64,000 nucleotides of DNA from Prasinococcaceae sp. CCMP 1430 (Eukaryota; Prasinodermophyta; Palmophyllophyceae; Prasinococcales; Prasinococcaceae), in assembly GCA_013416795.1 (NCBI GenBank), contig RQSC01000027.1, positions 247,204 to 311,203 of the forward strand, given 5' to 3'. A program made the position numbers and the translations under genes. Numbering within the stretch: the stretch's first letter is position 1; every line of letters begins with the position of its first letter. The notes beneath the pieces were generated by a model. That model had not been told where the DNA came from. It saw nothing but the letters and a program-made list of their open reading frames with translations, and did not search any database. Shown here in pieces: positions 1-9,012 of this stretch.

Positions 1-1003
1 CGTCCGGGCGCTTGCCGGCCGCCGCATCCGCTGCCGGCCGCTCCGAATCCGCGCTGGGCGCCGTCGCGCCGCTGCGCGAAACGGCGTCGAAACGGCGCTC
101 CGACGCGCATTTCGCAATCGAGCGCGCCGCGATCTCGGCGTCGTCCCGCTCCTTTTTTGATGTCTCCCTTCGTCGCGTCGATCCGCTCCTTCCGCGCCCG
201 CGACGCCTCCGACCGCCGCTTCGCTCTCCCCCCTTTCGCCGTCGCGATATGCCTCGTTTGTCGCGGCCGGCGCCCCGCGCGGCCGCGAATCGCCCGTCCG
301 CGAATCTCGGCCCGGCCGCGCCCGCTGCCGCNTGGCGCTCGTGGAAGGCCGGCATGCCCTTCGAGGCCACCAGCGCCTCCGACACGGCGTTCACCTGCGG
401 CTGGAACGTCAGCTCGGCGTCGGCCGCGCGCAGCGCCTCCTCCGCCGCGCGGGAGCGCTGCGCGCCCACGCCGCCGCGCTCGCTGCCCTCGGCGGCCGGC
501 GCGCCGCCCGCCGAGTCCTCGACCAGCGCTTCCGCGATGCGCAGCGACACCTCGTTGAGGCGGGGCTCGAAGGTGAGCTCCTCGCCTTGCTCCTGCAGCA
601 CGGCCTCGCGCGTGCGCGCGGCCGCCTCGGCGCGCTCGCGCTGCACCTCCTCCAGACGCTCGTGCAGCGGAACGCGCTGCGCGCCCGCGGCCACGCTGGC
701 CTCCTCGGCGATGCGCGCGCTCACCGCCGAGATGGAGGGCTCGAAGGTGCACTCCTCGAGCGCGCGCAGCTCGCTGCTCGCGTGCACTTCTGCGGCGCGC
801 TGCGCCTGGAGCGTCTGCCGATGCAGCCGCTCCCACGCGGGCTCCTCCGCGCCGCCCAAATCGCCGCCAGCGCCAACGCCAACGCCGCCCGCCCGCGCGC
901 CCTCCCACTCGCTCTCCGCCGGCCGCCGCGTGGCGGGCGCGAACGTGCACTCCCGCATCTCGCGCTCCTCCACCTCGAGCGCGCGCCGCGCCAGCGCGCG
1001 CAT
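1..1003 (-). CDS. Partial protein with repeated E-C/L-T-F-x-P motifs, runs off the left edge
   Basis: This minus-strand reading frame is open from the ATG at 1003 to the window start, about 334 codons with no stop, and stays in frame through the ambiguous base at 332. It encodes charged helical sequence in which a short motif recurs at regular spacing: ECTFAP, ECTFEP, ELTFEP and ELTFQP, each followed by a few residues such as SIS, RLN or QVN. Similar F-x-P repeats occur in uncharacterised proteins of flagellates, apicomplexans and oomycetes; I know of no biochemical function. The repeats make chance openness in GC-rich DNA unlikely. The 5' end is uncertain, because a possible splice acceptor lies just upstream (GCAG near 1012-1015) and the frame remains open into the LHC exon on the other strand. 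The C-terminus lies outside the window. Confidence 0.45.
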   Translation of the reverse strand, partial: MRALARRALEVEEREMRECTFAPATRRPAESEWEGARAGGVGVGAGGDLGGAEEPAWERLHRQTLQAQRAAEVHASSELRALEECTFEPSISAVSARIAEEASVAAGAQRVPLHERLEEVQRERAEAAARTREAVLQEQGEELTFEPRLNEVSLRIAEALVEDSAGGAPAAEGSERGGVGAQRSRAAEEALRAADAELTFQPQVNAVSEALVASKGMPAFHERXAAAGAAGPRFADGRFAAARGAGRDKRGISRRRKGGERSGGRRRRGRGRSGSTRRRETSKKERDDAEIAARSIAKCASERRFDAVSRSGATAPSADSERPAADAAAGKRPD

Positions 1004-2125
1004 GGCGTCGTCGTGGCTGCCCGGCAAGGGCGGCGAGCAGTGGTGCCCCGGCGCGGACGTGCCCAAGCATCTCGACGGCTCCCTGCCGGGCGACTACGGC
1101 TACGACCCGCTCAACCTCGGCTCGGACCCCGCCGCGCTCGACCAGTACCGCGAGGCCGAGCTGATGAACGGCCGCTGGGCGATGCTGGCCGTGGTGGGCC
1201 AGAACCTGCCCGAGGCGATCGGCCAGGGCTCGTACACCGAGGCGCCCATGTGGATGGTCAACGGCGACCTGCCCTCGTACGCCGTCGTCGGCTCGCTGCC
1301 GTGGCCGCAGGTGTCCGTCCCGGGCGTGCTCGGCTTCCAGGCGCTCGCCATGGGCCTGGCGGAGGGCTACCGCATGAAGGCCGACTACAACGACCGGTGA
1401 GTCTCGAGGGCGGGCGCGCACGTGCCCAGATGCGCCGCGACGAGCGCCGCGCGCGCCGCGCTCGCAACCCCCACGCGCGGCCGCGCGCCGTCCGCTCCAG
1501 CGCTGCCCGGAGTGAGCGGCGGCGGTGGGGATGGAGTTGGTGGCAGAGAAGAATCGAAGGCGGCCCTGCTGCTGCAGAGGCGAACGCGAGCGCACACCAG
1601 CGCGCGCACGACTGCGACTGCGACTGCGACTGCGACTGCGGCGCTGCCGCGCGCGCCTGTCGCGCGCTGGCCCGCACCCAGTCGACGAGTTGCTGACTCG
1701 CGCGTCAAACGCCTGCCCGCCCATCCACCCGCCCGATCCTGCGAGCGCCACCTCAGCATCTACCCGGGCGGCGCGTTCGACCCGCTGGGCTACGCCAAGG
1801 GTGACCTGGACGACCTCAAGGAGAAGGAGATCGTGCACGCCCGGTACGTGCTGCGCTCGCGCCTGCGATGGGTGCAAAACACGCGCGGGTGGCGGAGCGG
1901 GACGCCGCGCCGCGGCGATTGCCTGATGTACGCGCGCCTTTCCGCGCTGGCCCCGTCGCTGACCCCTTCGCTCTGTTGCCCAGCCTCGCCATGCTCGCGG
2001 TCATTGGCTCGTTCGCGGCGACGGCCGCCACCGGCATGACGCCGCTCGAGGCGCTCGGCGCGCACATCGCCGACCCCTGGCACTCGAACGTCGGCGACGC
2101 GTACGTCATTGGCCCCACCATGTAA
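1002..2125 (+). CDS. Light-harvesting chlorophyll-binding protein (LHC superfamily), 5' end incomplete
   Basis: This is a thylakoid antenna protein that binds chlorophyll and carotenoid. Exon 1 (1002-1396) holds the mature N-terminus (LDGSLPGDYGYDPLNLG) and helix 1 with the chlorophyll-ligand motif AELMNGRWAMLAVVG. It ends at a GTGAGT donor. Exon 2 ends at 1843 and carries YPGGAFDPLGYAKG and the start of helix 3. It begins at 1682 if the phase is kept after a CCCAG acceptor; an acceptor at 1745 would break the frame. Exon 3 (1984-2125) completes helix 3 (EIVHAR joined to LAMLAVIG) and ends IGPTM. The layout resembles PSI-type antenna proteins (Lhca/Lhcr). No chloroplast transit peptide is visible upstream of 1002; the sequence there reads as a different gene on the minus strand. 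A missing upstream exon or a misassembly is possible. Confidence 0.85.
1609..1641. repeat. GCGACT hexamer microsatellite in LHC intron 1
   Basis: About five tandem copies of a TGCGAC unit lie inside the first LHC intron, upstream of the likely acceptor. This is a simple-sequence repeat with no visible function. Confidence 0.8.
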
Positions 2126-2470
2126 GCGGCAGGTACTTAGCAGCAGCGCGGCAGCGTGCGCAAGACGCACGACGTGCTGTGGTGTAAAACACACACGCTG
2201 GCGTTGACGAGGACGAACCGAGCTGCGAAGCGCGCGAGGTGTTGTGTGAAGACCCCCCCCCCCCCTCCCTCCCCCTCCTTCCTCCACGAGCGCTCGCCGC
2301 GCATCTTGCAATGCTCCGACAATGGCGTCGGCGATGGGCTAGTGCCATCAGGTGCTCCTTACTCCCTCGCGAACTACTGTACACAAATATGACGGGCGCG
2401 CAACGACGTGCGATGAGTCACCTGTCGCACTCGACGGACGAGCTACCTATCAGAGAGAGGAAGCGCGCCC
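2126..2470. other. Convergent 3' region between LHC and kinesin
   Basis: The stretch has no gene. It contains TGTAAA at 2183-2188 (58 nt after the LHC stop) and a TGTACA near 2377-2382 (about 90 nt after the kinesin stop, readable on the minus strand). Both are candidate poly(A) elements. A C-rich tract beginning with 13 consecutive C runs from 2253 to about 2285. Confidence 0.5.
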
Positions 2471-5400
2471 CTACGCGGCCACACGGCGGCGCGAGCTGCG
2501 GCGAGGAGCCTCTTTCGGCGCCTCTGCCGCGCGGGTGCTTCGCTTCCTTGCCGTCCGTCCGCCATCAGCGGCCGCAGCCGTGGCAGTGGCGGCGTCCTTG
2601 GACGCGGCGGCGCGCGTCGTTCGCGTGCGCTTGCCTACGGGCGCCGCCGATGCCGCCTCGTTCGAGAGGTTGCGCAGCGGCCTGCGCGTTGCAGTCTTCT
2701 TGGCCGGCGGAGGCGTGTCGTCGTCATCGCTGATGACGATCACCTCGCTTTCCGGCGGAATGAGAGACGCGGCAGGTTCGGCCTTCTCCGCAACCGGCGG
2801 CGCCACGTCAGCGCATTCGGCTGCGGGAACGCCTGCGACCGCCTCAGCATTCTGCTCAGTTGTGTGCTCTTCCTCGTCATCTGACTGACCCACGGCCTCC
2901 GAATCAGCCACAACGGCCGCCGGCGAACCCTCCTGCACGTTGGTCGCAGAGTGCGTTGGGGCAGCGGGCGCCACAGGTGCGGGCGCCGCGGAGGGCACAC
3001 TCTCGACGGCAGCCTCCGCCGATGTCGCTTTGGCGGCCTCGACGGCGGCGGCGGCGGCAGCGGCGGCGGCGGCACCATCGGCGTCGGCCTGGGCCTGCGC
3101 AAGTTTGCCTTCGAGGTCGTGCACTCGTGTAGACAGCTCGCCTTGCATGCCCCTCTGCTTGTCCGCGTCCCTTTCGGCGCTCGATGCCCTCGCCTGGGCT
3201 TGCGCGAGCGCGCCTTGAAGAGATGCGATCTGCTCCATTTCGGCACCACGCGCAGCGGCCTGCTCAATTGCGGCGCTCTCTTTGGATCGCAAGGTCTCGA
3301 GCTCGCCCTCGAGCGCCGCAAATTTTGCTTGCAGGGCTGCATGTGCGCTCGCCTGCTCGGCCGCTGCGACCTCGGCCTTCGACTTTGTGTCCCCAAGCTC
3401 CTCGTGAATTGAAGCCAGCTGCAACTTCAGCCCATCGCGCTCCGCGACCATCGCCGCCGTCATGGCCTTTGCCTCATCAAGCGCCACCACGGCGTTGGCC
3501 CTCTCCTCGTGTTGTTCAGCCTCAGTCTTCTCCAGTCGCGCGTTGAGGTCAGCGATGGCCCTCTCCGCAAGGTCCAGCGCGGCGTTGCCTGCTGCGACCG
3601 CCTCCTCGGCCTCGGTGCGTGCGGTGGCCGCAGCCTTGGCAGCAGCGTTTGCGTCGGCCACGTCCTTAGCCGACAGCGCCGCCCGCTCCTCAGCGAGCTT
3701 GCGCTGGCCTTCAGCTTCCTCGAGCTTCGCCTGCACGTCAGAGAGGCCTGCCACGGCCTCAGCAAGCTTGGTCTCGACCTCGTGCTTGGCAGCAGCAGCT
3801 TCCGCAGCACGAGCAGTCGCCTGATTACGCGCGTCGGTCAGCCGCTCCTCCGACGCCTCGAGCTCGGACACGCGCTTCGCGAGCGAAGCGGCGAGCCCCT
3901 CAGACGATTCCCGGGCGGCGCGTGCATCGGCCGCATCGGCTTCGGCGGTCTCGGCCCTCGTAGTTGCCGCTTCTGCGCGGGCATCCGCCTCCTTGCGCGC
4001 GAGTTCGGCCTCGTCGGCAGCCTTTTCAGCTGCGCCGGCTGCCTCGTTTGCGGTTTCGACCATCGACTTTGCTTCGGCTACCTTGGCTGCCTCGTCGGCC
4101 GCCTTCACTTGGGCGAGCTGTGCCTCCGAGTTGGCATGCTCCGCGGCGGCCTGCGCCTCGCTGCGGGCGGCATCTGCGGCGCCTGCAGCCTCGAGTGCGG
4201 CCTCCTTTGCTGCGAGCGCGGCCGAGGCCTCCGCCTCAGCGGACTTCGCCATAGACACGGCCTCGGCAGCCTTTTCATCGGCCTCGGCACGAAGGGAATC
4301 CGCCTGCGAAGCTTTTGCCTCGGCCTCGCTTGCCTTGGCCTCCGCGCGCTGGGAGGCCTCTTCTGCTGCCCTCCGGGCCTCTTCGCTCGCCTGCATGCGC
4401 TGCTCGGCGCTCTCTTTTGCAGCTGCGGCCTCCGCAGCGCGCGCGGTCGCCTGGGTGCGTGCAGCCTCGGCGGCCTCGCGCTTCCTGTCCGCTTCGTTGG
4501 CGCGCTCAGAGGCCTCTTCAGCCGCCTGCTTGGCAAGCTCGGCGCGATCCTCGGCATCGGATTTGCTCCTGCCCGCAGCCTTTGCCTCCTCCTCGGCGGC
4601 CGCCTTGGCCTCTTCTGCCTCGGCGCGCTGCTTCATAGCGAGCTCAACCTGGGCGCCGGCCGCCTCAGTCTTGGCGTCGGCCTCGGCCATTGCCTGTTCA
4701 GCCGTCGCCTTGGCCTCATCAGCGGCCTCGGCGCGGGCGGTGGCTTCATCCGCCCTGCGCTTGGCCTCATTCGCTTGCTCGTGGGCCTCGGCGGCGTTGG
4801 CCTCGGCGGCGGCACGTGCCTCCTGGGCGGCACTGGCGGCCGCCACCGCCTCCGCTTTCGCGGCGTCGGCCTCGCGCGCCTTGGTGTAGAACTCCTCCTG
4901 CTCGGTGGATGCGGCGGTGAAGGCGCTCTCAGTCGCGGCCCGCGCACTCTCTGAACTTGCGAGGCGCGCTTGCGTGGCGGCGACCTCGGTCTCGGCATCG
5001 CGCAGGCGATTGAACGCCTGTTCGCGGGCAGCGTCTGCCTCAGCGGCGGCCGTGCGAGCCTCGTCGAGTGCGGTCTTTGCACCCTCGGCAGCGCCCTCTG
5101 CCTCGGCGAGCTTGGCAAGAACTTCGGCACGCTCGTCGGCGAGCGCGTCCGCGCGAGAGATGGCCGCGTGTTCGGCGCGCTCGAGTTCGGCGCGCGTCTC
5201 CAGCAGCGCGCCCATTTCTGCGCCTGCGGCAGTCGCCGCGGCCACCGCCTCGTCGCGCTGCTTCATGAGCGCCGCGCCGTCCTCAGAGGCAGCGGCGATC
5301 TCCTTGAGCTGAGTGTTCGCCGCGCGCAGCTCGTCCAGCTCGATGCGCATCTGTACGACTGCAGGGTGACAGTTGACCATGCGACGCAGCTCAACGAGCT

Positions 5401-6841
5401 CGCGGGACAGCTCCAGCTGCGCCTGCGTCTCGTCGTCGTCGTGCTTGCTCCCTCCACCCTCGAGACGGCGGATGGTGTCCTCCCGCATGCGCACAATCAT
5501 GCGCTGGCTCTGCAGCGTCTTCTCCAGGCGTGCGGACCGCTCCTCAGCGTCCGCCCTCGCACGCTTGGCCATCTGCGATTCCGCGTCGCAACGCTTCTGC
5601 ACAGAATTCGCGTGGCGCTGCCAGTAGCCAAGCATCTTCTCGAGCTCGCGCGCGCGCCCCGTGCTGCTGTCCTCGTTAAGCACGACAACCTCGCCCATGG
5701 CAGACGAAAGCTGCGCCCTGAGGCGGCGCACCTCCTCCTGCAGCGTGCTGACGTCGCCCACGACGGTGTCGTTAGCCATGGCACGGTTGCGCATCATCTT
5801 GGCACGCTGCGCAAACTTGAGCGTGCTGAGGGTCTCCTCGGCGCACTTCTCGGCGGGGCTGACGCACGCGACCATGGTGCACTTGGCGTTGCCACCAAGA
5901 GCGTTCTTGAGCAGGAAGGTGAGCTTCGAATCGCGGTATGGGATGTGCGACGAGCCGTTCGTGAGCGATTTGATGACGTTGCCCAGCGCGCTGAGCGACT
6001 TGTTGATGGCGCTGGCCTCCTTGAGCTGCTGGCCCTGCGTGTCGGTATTCTTCTGGCGCTCTGAGCCCGCGAGGTCCACCAGATAGAACGAGCTCGAGCG
6101 CCTCTGCACGGCGCCGGAGGGCATCGAGCGCTGCGAGTTGATGCGTAGCGTGAAGACGGTGTGCGAGCGCGAGGATTCGGCGTTCATCATGGTGGATCCG
6201 ACCGCGCGGTTGGCGTTGCCCTCGCAGAAGGCCGCGTATGTCTCCTGCGCGGACGTGACGGGGCGCTCGGCGACGCCCTCGACGTGCGAGCCGCGCTTGT
6301 CTTCGCGGATGACGAGGCCGCTGTTGTCCGGGCAGAGCAGGTCGTGCAGCTGCTCATTGTAGATCTGCAGGTACGAGCACGCGCACTCGAACGACAGCGC
6401 GGCGCCCTCGTCGAGCGCGCCGGCAACGTCTTTCTCCATGCGCGCGAACACGTGCGCCATGACGCGAGGGATCATGCCACGGTCGCTCGCGGTGCTCAGC
6501 GCGCCGGCGCCCTCGGAGACGGCCGCCTCGGGGCCTTGCATGCTGAAGGTCTTTCCGGAGCCCGTCTGGCCGTACGCGATGAGCGCGCAGTGGTAGCCGG
6601 CCAGGCAAGACTCGGTGAGCTTCTCGCCCGCCACCTGAAACATCTCCTCCTGGGAGACGGCGGCGTCGGCGACGTGGTCGAAAGTGAACTGCCTCGGCGA
6701 GGGCTTCACTTGAAGCGAGAGGCTGGTGGCCGCGTCATTGACGCGCACCGACGGCACGAAGCCGGCTGCGACCTCGCGCTCGTTGGGGGGGCGCACGCGC
6801 ACGATAACCTGCACGGCGTCGCTCGCTGCGCCGGCGACCAT
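2471..6841 (-). CDS. Kinesin-12 (KIF15-like) motor with Ala/Glu-rich coiled coil and basic tail
   Basis: This plus-end-directed microtubule motor has 1,456 aa. The N-terminal motor domain (about residues 8-360) has the P-loop GQTGSGKT at 91-98, switch I NAESSRSH, switch II DLAGSER and a neck ending KFAQRAKMMRN. The sequence after the motor (DVSTLQEEVRRLRAQLS) and a downstream REDTIRRLE segment match the KIF15/kinesin-12 group, which acts in spindles and phragmoplasts. Residues about 400-1300 form a long coiled coil built almost entirely of Ala, Glu, Lys and Arg heptads. The C-terminus is basic (TRRPLRNLSN and TARKRSTRAA) and follows the hydrophobic-acidic stretch EVIVISDDDD. The start at 6841 is chosen because the motor begins a few residues later; the frame stays open upstream to 8590, but that part overlaps another gene and has no homology. 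It is a single exon, divergent from the Tudor-SAM gene. Confidence 0.92.
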   Translation of the reverse strand: MVAGAASDAVQVIVRVRPPNEREVAAGFVPSVRVNDAATSLSLQVKPSPRQFTFDHVADAAVSQEEMFQVAGEKLTESCLAGYHCALIAYGQTGSGKTFSMQGPEAAVSEGAGALSTASDRGMIPRVMAHVFARMEKDVAGALDEGAALSFECACSYLQIYNEQLHDLLCPDNSGLVIREDKRGSHVEGVAERPVTSAQETYAAFCEGNANRAVGSTMMNAESSRSHTVFTLRINSQRSMPSGAVQRRSSSFYLVDLAGSERQKNTDTQGQQLKEASAINKSLSALGNVIKSLTNGSSHIPYRDSKLTFLLKNALGGNAKCTMVACVSPAEKCAEETLSTLKFAQRAKMMRNRAMANDTVVGDVSTLQEEVRRLRAQLSSAMGEVVVLNEDSSTGRARELEKMLGYWQRHANSVQKRCDAESQMAKRARADAEERSARLEKTLQSQRMIVRMREDTIRRLEGGGSKHDDDETQAQLELSRELVELRRMVNCHPAVVQMRIELDELRAANTQLKEIAAASEDGAALMKQRDEAVAAATAAGAEMGALLETRAELERAEHAAISRADALADERAEVLAKLAEAEGAAEGAKTALDEARTAAAEADAAREQAFNRLRDAETEVAATQARLASSESARAATESAFTAASTEQEEFYTKAREADAAKAEAVAAASAAQEARAAAEANAAEAHEQANEAKRRADEATARAEAADEAKATAEQAMAEADAKTEAAGAQVELAMKQRAEAEEAKAAAEEEAKAAGRSKSDAEDRAELAKQAAEEASERANEADRKREAAEAARTQATARAAEAAAAKESAEQRMQASEEARRAAEEASQRAEAKASEAEAKASQADSLRAEADEKAAEAVSMAKSAEAEASAALAAKEAALEAAGAADAARSEAQAAAEHANSEAQLAQVKAADEAAKVAEAKSMVETANEAAGAAEKAADEAELARKEADARAEAATTRAETAEADAADARAARESSEGLAASLAKRVSELEASEERLTDARNQATARAAEAAAAKHEVETKLAEAVAGLSDVQAKLEEAEGQRKLAEERAALSAKDVADANAAAKAAATARTEAEEAVAAGNAALDLAERAIADLNARLEKTEAEQHEERANAVVALDEAKAMTAAMVAERDGLKLQLASIHEELGDTKSKAEVAAAEQASAHAALQAKFAALEGELETLRSKESAAIEQAAARGAEMEQIASLQGALAQAQARASSAERDADKQRGMQGELSTRVHDLEGKLAQAQADADGAAAAAAAAAAVEAAKATSAEAAVESVPSAAPAPVAPAAPTHSATNVQEGSPAAVVADSEAVGQSDDEEEHTTEQNAEAVAGVPAAECADVAPPVAEKAEPAASLIPPESEVIVISDDDDTPPPAKKTATRRPLRNLSNEAASAAPVGKRTRTTRAAASKDAATATAAAADGGRTARKRSTRAAEAPKEAPRRSSRRRVAA

Positions 6842-7930
6842 GGCGGCGGCCGGCGCGCGGCCCGCGCTACGCTGCACGCGCGCGCTATGGCAGGGAGCGA
6901 CCAGCTGCCCCCAATTTCCACCCCTCCTGGCCGTGCGTCGCCCCTGTCTCCGCCCGCTTCCCGCCACTGACGCACGCACGGCGGAGGACGCGCGGGGTGT
7001 GGCGCTAAAGGGCGGCGCCGGCTTTCCCCCCCCGCCCCCGCCCGCGCACTCGCGCGCTCCCTTTCCCTGCGCCCTCCCGTTCGCGCCGCGCGCGGGCGGC
7101 GCCACATCAAAACGCACGCGCCGATCGGGGGGGAACGCAACGGCTCGAAACGCGGGGCGCGGCGAACCGCGAGAGGGGGGAGGGGGGGGGCGGGGGAAAG
7201 CGAAAACGCACCACCATCGATCCGAGACGGAGAAGGAAAGAAAGAAACGGCAAAACAGAACGGGGCGAGCAATCAAAGCCGCGCGTGCAGTGGCAATCGC
7301 AAAAACGATCACTTCCCCCAACCGCATGCCGACGAAACGACCCCACCCCGACCGACCGAGCAAGTCACGGACAGCGTGTCGATCAATCGGACTCATCATC
7401 AACACAGGCAGGGATGGCGCGCGCGCGGTCGCTCGGTTGGTTCGAGCGGTGGGTGCGCACCGATTCGGTGCGCCCTGTCTTTGATGGCGCCCAGCGCCGG
7501 CGCGGGCTGGCACCCGCCTGCGCCTGCGTGCGGCGCCCGGGTGCGCCTGGGCCTGGGCGGATGTGCGCGGTCGTTCGAAACGGCGGAAACGCGTTCGAAA
7601 CCGCGGATCGGGCACCCGCTCGCAGCCACCGGGGAGCGGGCGGCGCGGAAAGGCCAGGGGGGGGGGGGCAGGGAGAGGGGGAAGGGGCCAATCGCACCCG
7701 TCGCTGGTCGGGGGAGAGAGTTGCCACACGCGCCTCTGCAGTGGGGGAGGCGAGGGGGCAGAGGGCGCGCGCACGGCAGGGCGCCGTGCTGCCGCCGCCG
7801 AGCAGGCCGCGGACAGCCAGAGCGTCACAGCGCGGCCTGCGTTGCGTCGCACGTGTGCTGCTGAGCGCGCGCGCGCGCCAGCGCCGCCCTCGAGGGTGGC
7901 GAGGGGGGTGAGGTCCCCCCCTCTGCTGCG
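6842..7930. promoter_or_regulatory. Divergent intergenic region between kinesin-12 and the Tudor-SAM gene
   Basis: This 1.1 kb region presumably holds both promoters and 5' leaders. I see G-homopolymer clusters on the plus strand (around 7173-7198 and 7658-7690) and an A-rich patch (about 7230-7260). I found no TATA box I would defend. Open frames here have no family resemblance. Confidence 0.45.
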
Positions 7931-8716
7931 ATGGTCGGCCCTCCGCCCGGTAGCGCCCCGCGCGGCGATGCCAGCTCGGTGCGCCTCGGCGACCGCATTC
8001 GAGTGTGGTGGCCGCTGGACAAGGAGTTCTACAACGGCACCGTCGTCAGCTACGACGAAGAGAAGGAGCGCTGGTCGGTCATCTACGACGACGGCGATGC
8101 GGAGAAGATCAATCTCCTGTCGGAGCATTGGAGCGTCCTCCCGCCGGGCGTCAATGGCGAGCCGCCGCACGAGGACCTGCCGCCGCTCATCGGTAGGGAC
8201 GTCGAGCACGCTGGTGACAAGAGGAAGAGGGAAGCAGGTTGGGTGGCTGCGAAGGAGCAGGCCCAACCCAAGCAGAGCAAGCAGGGAAAGGTCCATTCCA
8301 TCGTAGTGCGGGGTCCGGCGCCGCCTGCGGAACAGGGCACGGTGGCGCCGACGGCGCAGCACCAGGACCAGCAGAAAGGTGGCGGTCAGCCGAGGGAGGT
8401 ACGGTCGCCCAAACGAAATGCGGCAATCGCGGCGGCCGCAGGCATCACGGCCGCAATGTCGCCGTCCAAACAGAAGGCGTTGGACGCGCCTGCGACGATC
8501 AACGGTCCACCCTCTGGGGGGCTGGATGTGGATGGGTGGCTGGCCGCCGAGGGGTTCCCCAAGGTGTACAGCGTGGTATTCGCGCGGCACAATGTGACAA
8601 TAGATCTGCTGACAGAGCTCACATACGAGGACCTCGCAGAGATTGGTGTGATCAAGGTGGGGGACCGCAGGCGGATGTGGCTCGCCATCAGGCGTTATGC
8701 AAGTAAAAGCGTCTGA
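7931..8716 (+). CDS. Tudor-like and SAM domain protein
   Basis: This 261 aa protein has two small domains joined by a charged, low-complexity linker. Residues about 17-68 (VRLGDRIRVWWPLDKEFYNG, then YDDGDAEKINL) have the Tudor/agenet-like pattern seen in chromatin readers such as PDS5 and ARID4 relatives: a hydrophobic W-W-P segment, G-T-V-V and Y-D-D-G-D. Residues about 199-258 (VDGWLAAEGF, LTYEDLAEIGV, GDRRRMWLAI) form a SAM domain, a helical protein-interaction or oligomerisation module. A nuclear, chromatin-associated adaptor role is inferred. No intron is needed. The start at 7931 is the first in-frame ATG, followed by a short disordered leader. Confidence 0.8.
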   Translation: MVGPPPGSAPRGDASSVRLGDRIRVWWPLDKEFYNGTVVSYDEEKERWSVIYDDGDAEKINLLSEHWSVLPPGVNGEPPHEDLPPLIGRDVEHAGDKRKREAGWVAAKEQAQPKQSKQGKVHSIVVRGPAPPAEQGTVAPTAQHQDQQKGGGQPREVRSPKRNAAIAAAAGITAAMSPSKQKALDAPATINGPPSGGLDVDGWLAAEGFPKVYSVVFARHNVTIDLLTELTYEDLAEIGVIKVGDRRRMWLAIRRYASKSV

Positions 8717-9012
8717 GCTTTGAGAGCTTTGAGGTGATGTGCTGCGCGCTCATCACAGGCGAAGGGGGCGCACAAATCTTCGTCTCCGGCTGCACGCGCG
8801 CGCGACGCGCCTGCGTGGTGGGGAGGACAATGCGGAGTGCGTGACAACCATTACGTCGCGCCCTCCTCATGCGGCGGCGCGCAGCGCGCAGCCGGCTACG
8901 CGCAGCCGGTCGCGGGCATCGCCGGCGCCCACGCGTGGCCTCAGGGCGCGAGGGTAGCGGCGGTGGCGCGCGCGCGGGCCGGCGTGCACCCTTCTGGAAA
9001 CGTCCCGCGGGC
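8717..9012. other. Convergent 3' region, Tudor-SAM and UBE2S
   Basis: About 300 bp between two stop codons. I see no gene and, unlike most 3' ends here, no clear TGTAC/TGTAA element. Confidence 0.4.

Noticed and set aside
3184-5130. Long plus-strand frames opposite the kinesin coiled coil
   Set aside because: These are shadows of Ala/Glu codons read in reverse (Ser/Ala/Leu/Arg-rich) with no recognisable domain.
6842-8590. Upstream extension of the kinesin frame (583 further codons)
   Set aside because: It has no family resemblance, lies antisense to the Tudor-SAM gene and precedes the start of the motor domain. Long open frames are expected in DNA this GC-rich.
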